Assembly: GCF_020447305.1 (NCBI RefSeq)
Contig: NZ_CP095732.1
Coordinates: forward strand, 2,884,501-2,948,500
Direction of reading: 5' to 3'
DNA from: Abyssibius alkaniclasticus
Lineage (GTDB): Bacteria > Pseudomonadota > Alphaproteobacteria > Rhodobacterales > Rhodobacteraceae
Length of the DNA stretch: 64,000 nt
Below the pieces are notes generated by a model. The model ran no database searches and was not told the DNA's origin. It saw nothing but the letters and a program-made list of their open reading frames with translations. Positions 16,302-25,226 of the stretch are shown one piece after another; position 1 is the stretch's first letter, and the number at the start of each line of letters is the position of its first letter. The position numbers and the translations under genes are program-made.

Positions 16302-17090
16302 ATGCCGCATTCATCGTATAAATTCACCCATGCCCTGTGCCGCCAGCCCGGCAAAAGCGTGGCCCACGGGCTGCGCGCGGTAGATGGTGGCGACCCGGTT
16401 GCACAGGCCTTTCTGGACGAGCATTCCGCCTATGTGGCCGCCTTGCGCGCCACGGGGGCCACCGTGGTGGTAGAGCCCGCACAGGAAGACTTTCCCGACA
16501 GCGTCTTCGTGGAAGACCCGGCTTTGTGCATCATGGGCAAGGCGATCATCCTGCGCCCCGGTGCGCCCAGCCGCTTTGGCGAGCGTGACGGCGCACGCGC
16601 GGCTTTGGCGCGCATTCTGGGGCCGGACAACATAATCGACCTGCCCGAGGGCGGCCTGGTGGATGGCGGCGATATTCTGGTTTCCGGCCACGAGGTTCTG
16701 GTCGGCCTGTCGGCGCGGACAAACCAAGCGGGTGTCGATCTGCTGCGCGGAATTGTCGAACCGCTTGGCCTTGCGCTGCGCGTGGTCAACACGCCCGCCC
16801 ATATCCTGCATTTCAAAACCGGCTGCGCGATATTGGATGATACCACCATCTTCGCGGTGCAGGATCTGGCCGGATGCTTCCCCGGCTACCGCACCATCAC
16901 CTGCCCCGCGGGCGAAGAGCCCGCCGCCAACCTGATCCGCTTCAACGACAAGGTGTTCTGCGCCAAAGGCTTCCCAAAAACCAGGGCGCTGCTGGAAACC
17001 GAGGGTTACAACGTGGCCACCCTCAGCGTGACCGAGGCCGCCAAGGTCGATGGCGGCCTGTCCTGCATGTCGCTGCGGTTTTCGGTATAG
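16302..17090 (+). CDS. ddaH: N(G),N(G)-dimethylarginine dimethylaminohydrolase
   Basis: 262 residues, usual length. DDAH converts methylated arginines to citrulline plus methyl- or dimethylamine in the cytoplasm. The pentein-fold catalytic residues are visible: nucleophile Cys255 in KVDGGLSCMSLRF, His170 in AHILHFKTG, and acidic residues in FVEDPA (71-72) and in LPEGGLVDGGD (116-124). The C-terminal signature is nearly the same as in the Pseudomonas enzyme. An arginine deiminase would be longer (about 400), so DDAH is preferred. It follows the polar amino acid transporter, so import and cleavage of methylarginines, giving nitrogen, is a coherent reading. Confidence 0.93.
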   Translation: MPHSSYKFTHALCRQPGKSVAHGLRAVDGGDPVAQAFLDEHSAYVAALRATGATVVVEPAQEDFPDSVFVEDPALCIMGKAIILRPGAPSRFGERDGARAALARILGPDNIIDLPEGGLVDGGDILVSGHEVLVGLSARTNQAGVDLLRGIVEPLGLALRVVNTPAHILHFKTGCAILDDTTIFAVQDLAGCFPGYRTITCPAGEEPAANLIRFNDKVFCAKGFPKTRALLETEGYNVATLSVTEAAKVDGGLSCMSLRFSV

Positions 17091-17120
17091 GCGGGCGCGT
17101 TGCCGCAAACATCTGGAAAA

Positions 17121-17195
17121 TGGTGCCCGGGGGCGGATTTGAACCACCGACACGAGGATTTTCAGTCCACTGCTCTACCCCTGAGCTACCCGGGC
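17121..17195 (-). tRNA. tRNA-Phe (anticodon GAA)
   Basis: 75 bases on the minus strand fold as a tRNA with an encoded CCA. Acceptor GCCCGGG/CCCGGGC; D-arm GCTC/GAGC; anticodon loop CTGAAAA with GAA at 17161-17163; T-arm GGTGG/CCGCC around TTCAAAT. The anticodon stem GTGGA/TCCTC has one U-U mismatch at its second pair. It sits downstream of yacG in the same direction. Confidence 0.97.
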
Positions 17196-17320
17196 ACGGG
17201 AAGGCTGATCGCCTTGGGTGTGGGGGTTTTAGGGGAGATGTTGCGCGCTGTCCAGAGTCAAAAAGCTAAATATCGCAGCCAATTTCGCGGGTGGTGAAAC
17301 AGGCGGTTCGGGTGGTGGTG

Positions 17321-17488
17321 TCAGGTCTCGGTCGTGCCGCTTTCCGCGTCATCCTCCGCCTCTTCGGCGGGCACGGGAATGGTGTAGGATTCGTTGAACC
17401 AGCGACCGAGATCGACATCGGCGCAGCGGCGCGAGCAGAAGGGGCGATAGGCGGCATCGGCCGGTTTCTTGCAGATCGGGCAGGTCAT
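17321..17488 (-). CDS. yacG: YacG, zinc-finger DNA gyrase inhibitor family
   Basis: A 55-residue protein with four zinc-ligand cysteines: CPIC (Cys3, Cys6) and FCSRRC (Cys18, Cys22), then DLGRWFNESYTIP, the family signature. The E. coli protein binds GyrB and inhibits gyrase. The acidic tail (AEEAEDDAESG) is typical. ATG 17488 overlaps the RNase E/G stop in an ATGA, so the two are coupled. A longer open frame through 17860 is a shadow of the RNase gene. Last protein gene of the infA operon. Confidence 0.93.
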   Translation of the reverse strand: MTCPICKKPADAAYRPFCSRRCADVDLGRWFNESYTIPVPAEEAEDDAESGTTET

Positions 17489-18534
17489 AGAAGCTCGGCC
17501 AGCGGGCGGCGGTCGCGCTTTCTTTGCACCTCGCAATGGCCCAGCGGGGTCCATCCGGCGATATGGCTTTCGGTGCCCTCGTTGCGCAGCGACGCGGTCA
17601 GCGATTGTTCGATGATGGCACGGTCGCGCTTCGGGCCGGGGGCGAAGTCGATCACGATCTGCCCGCCAAGCCCGCGCAACCGCAACTGGCGCGGCAGGGC
17701 GCGGGCGGCGGCGATATTGGCCTTGAGGGCGGCGGCGGGGGTAAAATCGCCCGCGGTATTCACATCGACCGCGACCAGCGCGCGGGTGGCCTCGATGCTC
17801 ATCCAGGCGCTGTTGCCAAGCGCGACGCGCGGCGATTTCAGCGCCTCGATCGCCTCCCAAACATTATGGGCGGCAAAGGCGCCTTCGTGATCGGCCACAA
17901 TGTCAGGGTCGGGGCTGGACCAGTCGCGCCAGGCCAGATGGCCGGCGCTTGGCGCATCGACCAGCAGCGCGGTGCCTTTGGCTTTTTCTTCGGCCAGCAC
18001 CGCCACGGCCAGGTCGCGCATTTCGGCAATATCGGCGGCAATCTCGTCGGGCTCAGCCTCCAGACAGGCCGAACGCAGAATGAGACCAAGCCCATCATCA
18101 ACCCCCTGCATCGCGGCGCTGGCGATATCGCCCAACTGGCTGCGGGCATCGGACTCGGTGATCGAGCGCGCGATGTTCAGGCCCGGCTTGCCCGGCGTCA
18201 CAATCGCATAGCGGCTTTTGAACAGAATGCGGCGGGTTACGGGTGTAGCCTTGCCCGGCTCGGCAGTGGAACTGACTTGAACCAAAAGATGAGCGCCGGG
18301 CGCAATCCCCTTGGTTTCTTTCAGAAATCCGCTTTGGCCATCGGGCAGTTTGACCAATGCGCCATGCATCCCTTTTGGCGTGCGGTCCAGCACGGCGCGG
18401 TAAATGGCGCCGGGGCGCGGGGTCAGGTCATCTGGCTTTGCATCAACCAGCAGATCGTGCAATTCACCATCGAGCATGAGCGCGGCCATCTCGCGCCCTT
18501 CGCCACGTTCGATTGCTGCAACGCGCCCGATCAT
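17485..18534 (-). CDS. Short ribonuclease E/G family protein
   Basis: 349 residues. An S1-like RNA-binding region (about 35-120: [30 protein letters not shown]) is followed by the RNase E/G catalytic core. That core includes the metal-binding acids in [12 protein letters not shown] and [16 protein letters not shown] and a final [18 protein letters not shown] stretch. It ends there: the zinc-link CPxC and small domain of E. coli RNase E/G are absent, and so is any degradosome scaffold. It should cleave A/U-rich single-stranded RNA, but its oligomer state is uncertain. ATG 18534 overlaps the maf stop; upstream frame residues are a shadow. It is coupled to yacG. Confidence 0.9.
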   Translation of the reverse strand: MIGRVAAIERGEGREMAALMLDGELHDLLVDAKPDDLTPRPGAIYRAVLDRTPKGMHGALVKLPDGQSGFLKETKGIAPGAHLLVQVSSTAEPGKATPVTRRILFKSRYAIVTPGKPGLNIARSITESDARSQLGDIASAAMQGVDDGLGLILRSACLEAEPDEIAADIAEMRDLAVAVLAEEKAKGTALLVDAPSAGHLAWRDWSSPDPDIVADHEGAFAAHNVWEAIEALKSPRVALGNSAWMSIEATRALVAVDVNTAGDFTPAAALKANIAAARALPRQLRLRGLGGQIVIDFAPGPKRDRAIIEQSLTASLRNEGTESHIAGWTPLGHCEVQRKRDRRPLAELL

Positions 18535-19100
18535 ATATGCGCCCCCTGATAGCCAGCGCCGGCCAGCAGGCCCAGCGTTTCGGTGAGCGGCAGGCCGACC
18601 ACGTTGGAATAACTGCCGTTGATGGCGGGAATGAACGCAGCCGCCAGCCCCTGAATGCCATACCCCCCCGACTTGCCGCGCCATTCATCGGAGCGGATAT
18701 AGGCAGAGATTTCGGCATCGGACAGGCGCTTCATGCGCACCGAAGTTTCCACCGCGCGCTGCCAGATACGGCCAGCGGCCACAATGGCGACGCCGGTTGT
18801 CACCCTGTGGCGACGGCCCGACATAAGCTGCAAAAACGCCACCGCCTCGGCCGCTGTTGCGGGCTTGCCCAGAATGCGGCGGCCAACGGCAACGGTGGTA
18901 TCGGCGGCAAGCACGATGGTGCCGTCGGCCGCAATCGCCTGCGCCTTGGCAAGTGACACCCGCGCCACATAGGGGCGCGGCAACTCGCCCGCCAGCGGGG
19001 TTTCGTCAATATCGGCGGGGCGCACGGCGTCGGGCACAATGCCGACCTGCGCCAGCAGTTCAAGGCGGCGCGGGCTGGCCGAAGCCAGAACCAGACGCAT
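18531..19100 (-). CDS. maf: Maf-like nucleotide pyrophosphatase
   Basis: 189 residues, family length. Signature elements: [14 protein letters not shown] (3-16), the conserved DIDET (30-34), AADTTVAV (65-72), the [11 protein letters not shown] region, and GGYGIQGLA (about 145-153). Maf proteins hydrolyse non-canonical or canonical nucleoside triphosphates and prevent their incorporation; some affect septum formation. It shares one base with the infA stop (TAATG) and four with the RNase E/G gene. Confidence 0.94.
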   Translation of the reverse strand: MRLVLASASPRRLELLAQVGIVPDAVRPADIDETPLAGELPRPYVARVSLAKAQAIAADGTIVLAADTTVAVGRRILGKPATAAEAVAFLQLMSGRRHRVTTGVAIVAAGRIWQRAVETSVRMKRLSDAEISAYIRSDEWRGKSGGYGIQGLAAAFIPAINGSYSNVVGLPLTETLGLLAGAGYQGAHI

Positions 19101-19318
19101 TACTTGAAGCGGTAGTTGATGCGGCCCTTGGTCAGGTCATAGGGGGTCATCTCGACCTGCACCTTGTCGCCTGCCAGCACGCGAATGCGGTTCTTGCGCA
19201 TCTTGCCCGCAGTATGGGCAATGATGACATGGCCGTTCTCGAGCTCGACCCGGAACGTCGCGTTCGGCAAAAGCTCGGTCACGACACCTGGGAATTCGAT
19301 AAGCTCTTCCTTGGCCAT
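19100..19318 (-). CDS. infA: Translation initiation factor IF-1
   Basis: A 72-residue S1/OB-fold protein, exactly family length, starting [20 protein letters not shown] and ending [12 protein letters not shown]-1 binds the 30S A site during initiation. It is the first gene of infA-maf-RNase E/G-yacG, an order common in Rhodobacterales. A candidate promoter lies about 60-90 bases upstream. Confidence 0.98.
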   Translation of the reverse strand: MAKEELIEFPGVVTELLPNATFRVELENGHVIIAHTAGKMRKNRIRVLAGDKVQVEMTPYDLTKGRINYRFK

Positions 19319-19378
19319 GTGGTCTCCGATTTTGTTACAATTGCCCCGTCTCGGGGCCGCCCAATCGGGCGCGCGCGG

Positions 19379-19407
19379 AAAATGGCCCCAAATGGCACAA
19401 AGTTCAA
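19379..19407 (-). promoter_or_regulatory. Candidate infA operon promoter
   Basis: On the minus strand, -35 TTGAAC (19402-19407) and a weak -10 CATTTT (19379-19384) are 17 bases apart, placing a start near 19372 and a leader of about 50 bases. Identified by eye in the 126-base gap between the DUF3754 gene and infA. Confidence 0.35.
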
Positions 19408-19444
19408 GTGAATTCGGCGGTTGCGGCTTTAATAGGCGGCAATG

Positions 19445-20686
19445 TTACACAAGTGGCCCCATACCCAGCCGATGTGCCTGATCATGCCATGCACGCGCGG
19501 CGCGGGCCAGAGCCTCGGCCAGCGGCACGGCAAGCAGCGCCGTATCGGGGCCGGAAACCAGCTTGAGCTTGCGGAGTTTTTGCACCGCATCGTCGATCTC
19601 AAAATCGATCGAGGTATCAAAATGCGCGGCGATCCAGTCTTCGACCAGCGCGTCAAGCGCGTGCGCGGATAGCGGCCCGTCACTGCGCGCCAGCATGATA
19701 TAGGCAAGGAAAACCTCTTTGAGTTCAGCATCTTCCGCCGTTCCGACAAGGTAGTCAAAACAGCCCGCATTGGTGTTGAGCTTGTTGAAATAGGCGTTGT
19801 CGATCACCTGTTTCTGGTTGCGCAACGCGCGGCGGTCATAGCTTGTCCATTGCCGCATGAGAAAGCCGATCAGCCCGCCCAGCACCACGGCGGCGGCAAT
19901 GGCTTTCTTGGAGGTATCTTCCTCGACCTGCCCCGAAATGCCCAGATAGGCGCCGCTGACCAGCAGCATGACCGACAGCGCCGGCACGACCTTGAGCAGC
20001 AGCGGAATGCCGGCAACAAGTGCCGGCACGCCCAGAAACATCCGGTCACGCCAGAGCATTGAAATGCGGGCATGGGGGATGAGGGTCATCAGATCGCCCT
20101 GCGGAATGTCGCGAAACAGCTTGAGATAAACCGCGCCGGGGCGCAGCCGCGCCGTGGTGACAAATTTGTCCTTCAGCCCATAGCTGGCGGTGGCGGCCAG
20201 CAGCACATGGTCATAGCCCAGCACCTCGATCTTGCGGCGAAACAGCGGCAGGCCCAGAAAACCCGGCGTGGTGATCTTGCGCATTCGCGCGCCGCGCGCA
20301 TAAAAGCGGATGTCGCGAAACACGCCTTTGGGCAGGCTCACCTTCTGGCCAAGCCGCCCGGTATTGGGGTCGACCGTGCGCAGCTCTACCCGGCTGAGAC
20401 GTTTGAAATTGGCGGCATCGAGCGTTTCTTCCAATTCGGCGCGCAGTCGGCGATAGGCGGCCGGGTCGGGCTGGACCATAGCGCCATAGCGCGAATCCGG
20501 GTCAAACGCCTCGTAGCTGGTTTTGAGTTGCTCTTGATGTTCGAAAAACTGCACATGGTAAAGCAGGCCCAGCCAATGCAGCAACCGGCGGCACTGCGCC
20601 CCTTCCTTGGGGTTTTCGCCAACGATTGCGGCAATCAGCTCGTGCTTGGCGATCGGGATGTAATGGTCAAGACTGCTGGCGTTCAT
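19445..20686 (-). CDS. DUF3754 (TMEM143-like) membrane protein
   Basis: 413 residues of unknown function. The N-terminal half is soluble, with YIPIAKHELIAAIV and FKRLSRVEL. A middle segment matching the family (PGAVYLKLFRDIPQGDLMTLIPHARISM, about 200-227) precedes two membrane helices (about 236-265 and 280-295). The C-terminal half is helical (RRALRNQKQVIDNAYFNKLNTNAGCFDYLV), with a conserved Asn-rich turn. Eukaryotic relatives are mitochondrial (TMEM143), but no activity is established. ATG 20686 is preferred over an upstream start 11 codons earlier. It lies between the phosphatase gene and infA in a co-directional run. Confidence 0.85.
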   Translation of the reverse strand: MNASSLDHYIPIAKHELIAAIVGENPKEGAQCRRLLHWLGLLYHVQFFEHQEQLKTSYEAFDPDSRYGAMVQPDPAAYRRLRAELEETLDAANFKRLSRVELRTVDPNTGRLGQKVSLPKGVFRDIRFYARGARMRKITTPGFLGLPLFRRKIEVLGYDHVLLAATASYGLKDKFVTTARLRPGAVYLKLFRDIPQGDLMTLIPHARISMLWRDRMFLGVPALVAGIPLLLKVVPALSVMLLVSGAYLGISGQVEEDTSKKAIAAAVVLGGLIGFLMRQWTSYDRRALRNQKQVIDNAYFNKLNTNAGCFDYLVGTAEDAELKEVFLAYIMLARSDGPLSAHALDALVEDWIAAHFDTSIDFEIDDAVQKLRKLKLVSGPDTALLAVPLAEALARAARAWHDQAHRLGMGPLV

Positions 20687-20734
20687 CGCGCCAGAATGCC
20701 CGCAGCACCCCGCCCGCACAAGGGTGCGCGCCGC

Positions 20735-21199
20735 CTAATCGTTGGGCATATCCGCCGGGCCGAAGCGTTTCAGAATTTCGGCGATGATCTGGTCGCGTGT
20801 CTGGCGATAGACGGCCAGCTTGTCTTCGCGGGCCTTGCCAATATTTGTCGGGTCGAAAATGGGCCAGTATTCCACCGCCACGGCATGAATGCGGGTATAT
20901 TCCAGCGCATGGCGCTGTGCGGCGGGTGACAGCGCGATGACAAGGTCATAGCTGTCGATATCATCGCCCCATTGCTCCATTTCCTCAAAGCTGCGCGAAC
21001 GGTGCTGCTCCAGAAACACGCCGATTTCCTCGCATACCGCAATGGCAAAACCATCGACCTCCATATCATGATGCACGCCCGCGCTTTGCACATAGATCCG
21101 CTGGCCGTAGAATTTCTTCATGATCGCCTCGGCCATAGGCGAGCGGACCGCGTTATGATCGCAGGCAAACAGAACCGCGCTGATGGCGTGGCTGCTCAT
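20735..21199 (-). CDS. Low-molecular-weight protein-tyrosine-phosphatase/arsenate reductase family protein
   Basis: 154 residues. The P-loop CX5R is at Cys13-Arg19 (ACDHNAVRS), near the N-terminus as the family demands. Downstream, VQSAGVHHDMEVDG and a DPTN acid near residue 115 (YWPIFDPTNIGKA) provide the general acid. This makes a cytoplasmic phosphatase; some relatives are annotated as arsenate reductases, and without ars genes nearby a phosphatase role is preferred. It starts three bases after the UPF0262 stop. Confidence 0.88.
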   Translation of the reverse strand: MSSHAISAVLFACDHNAVRSPMAEAIMKKFYGQRIYVQSAGVHHDMEVDGFAIAVCEEIGVFLEQHRSRSFEEMEQWGDDIDSYDLVIALSPAAQRHALEYTRIHAVAVEYWPIFDPTNIGKAREDKLAVYRQTRDQIIAEILKRFGPADMPND

Positions 21200-21202
21200 G
21201 CC

Positions 21203-21691
21203 TCAGCCCTTGAAGTGCAGAACGCAGATCAGCGTGAACAGGCGGCGGGCGGTTTCCATATCGGTGATGATCTTGCCTTCGAGCCGTTCCATCAGCACGC
21301 GGCTGCCTTCGTTATGGATGCCACGGCGGCCCATATCAATCGCCTCGATCTGGTTGGGCGGCAGGCGTTTCACGGCGTCATAATAGCTTTCGCAAATCTG
21401 GAAATAATCGCGGATGACCTGCCGCAACGGCGAGAGCGACAGATAGAACGCCGCCTGCTGGCTGCCATCTTCTGTAGCAACCTCGAAGGCCAGTCGCCCC
21501 TCGCGGATGGAGAGGGTCAGGCGGAACGGGCCAACTGGCCCCTCTGCCCCGTCGCGGCCCGGCAGGCCGAACAGATTGCGCTCCAAAAGGTCGAAAATGG
21601 CAATGCGCCGTTCTTGTTCGATTTCGGGCGTGGGGGCTGGCAGGCCGGACTCATCCAGCACCAGATCCATCAGGCGGTTTGTTTCAGTCAT
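21203..21691 (-). CDS. UPF0262 family protein
   Basis: 162 residues. It matches the alphaproteobacterial UPF0262 family: EIEQERRIAIFDLLERN, FRLTLSIREGRLAFEV, LSPLRQVIRDYFQICESYYDA and GRRGIHNEGSRVLMERL, ending in TARRLFTLICVLHF. Function unknown. It has no signal peptide or helices. It overlaps the hisD end by eight bases, with RBS GAGGGG inside hisD, and is followed directly by the phosphatase gene, so it belongs to the murA-hisD run. Confidence 0.93.
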   Translation of the reverse strand: MTETNRLMDLVLDESGLPAPTPEIEQERRIAIFDLLERNLFGLPGRDGAEGPVGPFRLTLSIREGRLAFEVATEDGSQQAAFYLSLSPLRQVIRDYFQICESYYDAVKRLPPNQIEAIDMGRRGIHNEGSRVLMERLEGKIITDMETARRLFTLICVLHFKG

Positions 21692-22997
21692 GCTGCCCCT
21701 CGTTCAAAACATTCAGCCGCGCGCGCACCGACAGGCCATGCGCCTCCAGCCCCTCGGAAATGGCCAGCGTTTCGGCACTTGGCCCGATTTCGCGCAACGC
21801 GGCGGGTGTCATCCGCGCCAGGGTTGTGCGTTTCATGAAATCCAGCACCGACAGGCCCGATGAAAACCGCGCCGAGCGGGCGGTCGGCAGCACGTGGTTC
21901 GGCCCGCCCACATAATCGCCAATCGCTTCGGGCGTGTAAGCCCCAAGGAAAATTGCGCCCGCATGGGTGGTTTTGGCGGCCAGTGCTTCGGGGTCGGCCA
22001 CAAGCAATTCCAGATGTTCGGGCGCAATGCGGTTGGACAGGTCCGCCGCCTGATCAAGCGAGTCCACGGTGATGATCGCGCCATGATCGCGCCAGCTTGC
22101 CCCCGCCACCTTGCGGCGTTCGAGCGTTTCAAGCCGCGCATCGACCGCCGCCGCCACCGCCGCGCCAAATGCGGCATCGGTGGTGATGAGGATGCTTTGC
22201 GCGCTTTCGTCATGCTCGGCCTGGCTGAGCAGGTCGAGCGCCACCCAGTCGGGGTGATTGTCGCCATCGGCAATGACCAGAATTTCGCTTGGCCCGGCGA
22301 TCATGTCAATGCCCACACGGCCAAAGACCCGGCGCTTGGCCGCAGCCACATAGGCATTGCCGGGGCCGGTGATTTTATCAACCGGGGCAATGGTTTGGGT
22401 GCCATAGGCCAAGGCGGCAATCGCCTGCGCACCGCCTATGCGATAGACCGTTTCCACGCCGGAAAGCCGGGCGGCCAGCAACACCAGCGGGTTGACCTGC
22501 CCGCCGGGCGTGGGCGCGCAAATGACCAGGCGCTCGACCCCGGCCACCTGTGCGGGAATGGCGTTCATCAGCACGGAACTCGGATAGCTGGCCAGCCCGC
22601 CCGGCACATATAACCCGGCGGCCGACACGGCCGACCAGCGCCAGCCCAGCGTGGCGCCAGCCGCATCGGTCCAGCTTGCATCCTCGGGCCGCTGACGCGC
22701 GTGATAGGCGCGGATGCGCGATGCCGCAAGCTCCAGTGCTGCACGCTCGGGGGCCGGCACGCTGGCAATGGCGGCCTCCATTTCAGCCGCCGTAAAGGCC
22801 AGCGTTTCGGCGCGAAGCTGCAAGCGGTCGAATTTCGCGGTCAGCTCCAGCACGGCCGCATCGCCGCGCGCCTCGACATCGGCAAGAATGCCCGCGACCA
22901 CGGCATCGACATCGGCCTCCTGCGCGCGCTTGGCGTTCAGAAAGGCGGTAAAACGTTGCGCGAAGTCGGGGTCGGCAGCGGAAAGGTGCAGCGGCAT
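21684..22997 (-). CDS. hisD: Histidinol dehydrogenase
   Basis: 437 residues. HisD oxidises L-histidinol to L-histidine in two NAD steps, the last of the histidine pathway. Visible: YVPGGLASYPSSVLMNAIPA, VYRIGGAQAIAALAYGT, KITGPGNAYVAAAKR, GPSEILVIAD, the zinc-ligand region LLSQAEHDESAQSILIT and a late His in RIAPEHLELLV. ATG 22997 gives the family N-terminus; the upstream frame is a shadow of DUF2948. It is separated from any other his gene, apart from the hisN-type phosphatase 38 kb away, which is normal in this group. Confidence 0.97.
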   Translation of the reverse strand: MPLHLSAADPDFAQRFTAFLNAKRAQEADVDAVVAGILADVEARGDAAVLELTAKFDRLQLRAETLAFTAAEMEAAIASVPAPERAALELAASRIRAYHARQRPEDASWTDAAGATLGWRWSAVSAAGLYVPGGLASYPSSVLMNAIPAQVAGVERLVICAPTPGGQVNPLVLLAARLSGVETVYRIGGAQAIAALAYGTQTIAPVDKITGPGNAYVAAAKRRVFGRVGIDMIAGPSEILVIADGDNHPDWVALDLLSQAEHDESAQSILITTDAAFGAAVAAAVDARLETLERRKVAGASWRDHGAIITVDSLDQAADLSNRIAPEHLELLVADPEALAAKTTHAGAIFLGAYTPEAIGDYVGGPNHVLPTARSARFSSGLSVLDFMKRTTLARMTPAALREIGPSAETLAISEGLEAHGLSVRARLNVLNEGQHD

Positions 22998-23019
22998 TGG
23001 CAGGGTTCCAGTTGCGGGG

Positions 23020-23493
23020 TCAGCCGTCGTGGTCGGGAAGGGATTTGGCTTTGTGCGGGCGGGCCACATCGGTCAGGGTCACATCGAGGCATTCGCAGTC
23101 CAGCGCGATGATGCCATCGCCCGACAGGATAAGCTGAAGCTGGCCTGCCCCCTCTGCGCCCGGTTGCCAGGTGATGTCGAGCAGCGCGAACACGGTATCC
23201 TTGCCGCTGGCCGCCAGATCATCGCTGCGCGCGGCAAGCACGCCGTCAAACACCAGCAGGCTGCGCACACGTTCAAAGCTGCGGCGGGCGCGTTTGGCGC
23301 GGGGGCTGTCCTCCCAGCGAAACCGGCTCAGCAGCAGCGCGAAGCGGTGGCGCTTCGGTTGCCAGCTGACTTCGGCAAGCTGTCCAACCGCGTCTTGCAA
23401 CAGGGCGGCCATAACGGCCAGGTCATCCGGCGCTTCGGCGCGCAGCGCAAGCGGCTTTTCGGCACCGTCTTCAAATCGTGCGTCGTCGCTCAT
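23020..23493 (-). CDS. DUF2948 family protein
   Basis: 157 residues of unknown function, found mainly in alphaproteobacteria next to murA and hisD. Features: [26 protein letters not shown] at the start, a [16 protein letters not shown] core, [15 protein letters not shown], and a C-terminal [28 protein letters not shown]. It is soluble with no signal peptide. Its ATG overlaps the murA stop by four bases, indicating coupled translation, and hisD follows after 22 bases. Confidence 0.9.
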   Translation of the reverse strand: MSDDARFEDGAEKPLALRAEAPDDLAVMAALLQDAVGQLAEVSWQPKRHRFALLLSRFRWEDSPRAKRARRSFERVRSLLVFDGVLAARSDDLAASGKDTVFALLDITWQPGAEGAGQLQLILSGDGIIALDCECLDVTLTDVARPHKAKSLPDHDG

Positions 23494-24761
23494 TGTGGCT
23501 CCTTTTCACGGGTGATCTGCGCACCGCAAGCCGAAAGCTTGGCTTCGACCCGCTCATAGCCCCGATCCAGATGGTAGACGCGGCTGACAATGGTGGTGCC
23601 TTCGGCCGCCAGCCCGGCAAGGATAAGGCTGACCGAGGCGCGCAGATCGGTCGCCATGACCGGCGCACCTTTCAGCCGGTCCACGCCCTTCACCGTGGCA
23701 TGGCCGCCATGCACCTCGATATCGGCGCCCATGCGCATCAGTTCAGGCGCGTGCATGAAACGGTTCTCGAAAATCGTCTCCTCCAGCACCGAGGTGCCGT
23801 TGGCCGTGCAGAGCAGCGCCATCATCTGCGCCTGCAAATCGGTCGGGAAGCCGGGGAAAACCTCGGTTTTCACATCCACCGCCTGCACGCGACCATTGGC
23901 GCGGCGCACTTTCAGGCCCGCTTCGGTTTCGGTAATCTCGATGCCGGTGGCCTCCAGCTTGTCGGCAAAAGCACCCACCAGCGCGCGCCGCCCGCCCAGC
24001 AGCTCAACCTCGCCCCCCGCAATGGCCGGGGCCAGCATATAGGTGCCAAGCTCGATCCGGTCGGTCACAACCGGATGCGTGGCGCCGTGCAGCCGGTCGA
24101 CGCCCTGAATGGTAATGGTGCTTGTCCCCTCGCCCTCGATCTGCGCACCCATTTTGCGCAGACAGGAAACCAGATCGACAATCTCCGGCTCGCGCGCGGC
24201 GTTTTGCAAAACGGTCGTGCCCTTGGCCAGCGTTGCGGCCATGACCACGTTTTCGGTGGCGCCGACAGAGGCAAAGCGCAAAGGAATGGTCGCGCCCTTC
24301 AGCCCGTTCGGGGCCTTGGCGTGCAGATAACCGTCTTTCAGCTCGATCACGGCGCCCAGCATTTCCAGCGCGTCGATATGAATATCCATCGGCCGCGCGC
24401 CAATCGCACAGCCGCCGGGCAGCGATACAATCGCATGGCCAAGCCGCGCCAGCATCGGGCCAAGCACAAGGTTGGAGGCGCGCATCTTGCGCACGATCTC
24501 GTAATCGGCGGTATGGTTGTGGATGTCATGGCTGGACAGCGCCAGCACCTTGCCATCTTGCAGGGACGAGACCTCGGCCCCAAGGCTGGAGAGCAGCGCC
24601 GACATGGTTTTGATGTCCGACAGGCGCGGCGCGTTGGTCAGCGTCAGCGGCTCATCGCTGAGCAGCGTGGCCGGCATCAGCGCAAGACAGGCATTCTTGG
24701 CCCCCGCAATGGGAATTTGGCCCGAAAGCTCTTTGCCGCCGGTGACTATGATTCGGTCCAT
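23490..24761 (-). CDS. murA: UDP-N-acetylglucosamine 1-carboxyvinyltransferase
   Basis: A 423-residue enzyme for the first committed step of peptidoglycan synthesis, transferring enolpyruvate from PEP to UDP-GlcNAc. Substrate-binding AKNA (21-24) and the active-site Cys118 in [11 protein letters not shown] are present, so it should be sensitive to fosfomycin. [13 protein letters not shown] and [17 protein letters not shown] are family motifs. ATG 24761 shares a base with the stop of a 57-residue gene (TGATG). Confidence 0.98.
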   Translation of the reverse strand: MDRIIVTGGKELSGQIPIAGAKNACLALMPATLLSDEPLTLTNAPRLSDIKTMSALLSSLGAEVSSLQDGKVLALSSHDIHNHTADYEIVRKMRASNLVLGPMLARLGHAIVSLPGGCAIGARPMDIHIDALEMLGAVIELKDGYLHAKAPNGLKGATIPLRFASVGATENVVMAATLAKGTTVLQNAAREPEIVDLVSCLRKMGAQIEGEGTSTITIQGVDRLHGATHPVVTDRIELGTYMLAPAIAGGEVELLGGRRALVGAFADKLEATGIEITETEAGLKVRRANGRVQAVDVKTEVFPGFPTDLQAQMMALLCTANGTSVLEETIFENRFMHAPELMRMGADIEVHGGHATVKGVDRLKGAPVMATDLRASVSLILAGLAAEGTTIVSRVYHLDRGYERVEAKLSACGAQITREKEPQ

Positions 24762-24934
24762 CAGGTGTCATCTTTCTTTATAGGGTCATTCGGGGCGTCA
24801 TCCGCGCTTTCCGCTTTGCGCGCACGCCCCTGTGCCTTGCGGCGGTGCAGGTTTGCGCGCAAGGCGGCGGCCAGCCGCGCTTCGCGGGCCGCTGCGGCAT
24901 CATTCTGCCCCTGATCCGGTTTTTTGCTGCTCAT
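24761..24934 (-). CDS. Small conserved basic protein upstream of murA
   Basis: A 57-residue frame starting at ATG 24934 ([19 protein letters not shown]) with a basic helix [20 protein letters not shown], then an acidic tail ending KKDDT. Its TGA overlaps the murA ATG. Coupling to murA, and to my memory its presence next to murA in relatives, support a real gene; no function is known. RBS GGGCGGC is weak. It has no signal or helices. Confidence 0.65.
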   Translation of the reverse strand: MSSKKPDQGQNDAAAAREARLAAALRANLHRRKAQGRARKAESADDAPNDPIKKDDT

Positions 24935-25101
24935 GCCGCCCTTCTAGCGCAAGCCATTGGGATTGGTCCAGTCAAGCAAAGCAGATAAGGCACAAGACAG
25001 CCCATGCCTATAGGCAGGCGCGCGCTATCTGCACTTTTCCCCAAGGGCAGCCGATAAAAGCTCTTGCACTTGGCGGCGCATCCAGTAAAACGCGGCTCGA
25101 T

Positions 25102-25176
25102 GCTGCCGTAGCTCAGGGGTAGAGCACTCCCTTGGTAAGGGAGAGGCCGAGAGTTCAAATCTCTCCGGCAGCACCA
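25102..25176 (+). tRNA. tRNA-Thr (anticodon GGT)
   Basis: 75 bases with encoded CCA. Acceptor GCTGCCG/CGGCAGC, D-arm GCTC/GAGC, anticodon stem CTCCC/GGGAG around TTGGTAA, and T-arm GAGAG/CTCTC around TTCAAAT. Surrounding gaps on both sides carry no other gene. Confidence 0.97.
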
Positions 25177-25226
25177 GTTCCGGACATTTGAAGCAGCCGG
25201 CCTTTTGGGGGCGTGTCTGGTTGCCT

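Noticed and set aside
25102-25176. tRNA-Thr (and the other tRNA genes) as an integration site of an island.
   Set aside because: No integrase, no second copy of the tRNA 3' end and no change of gene content next to any of the four tRNA genes.
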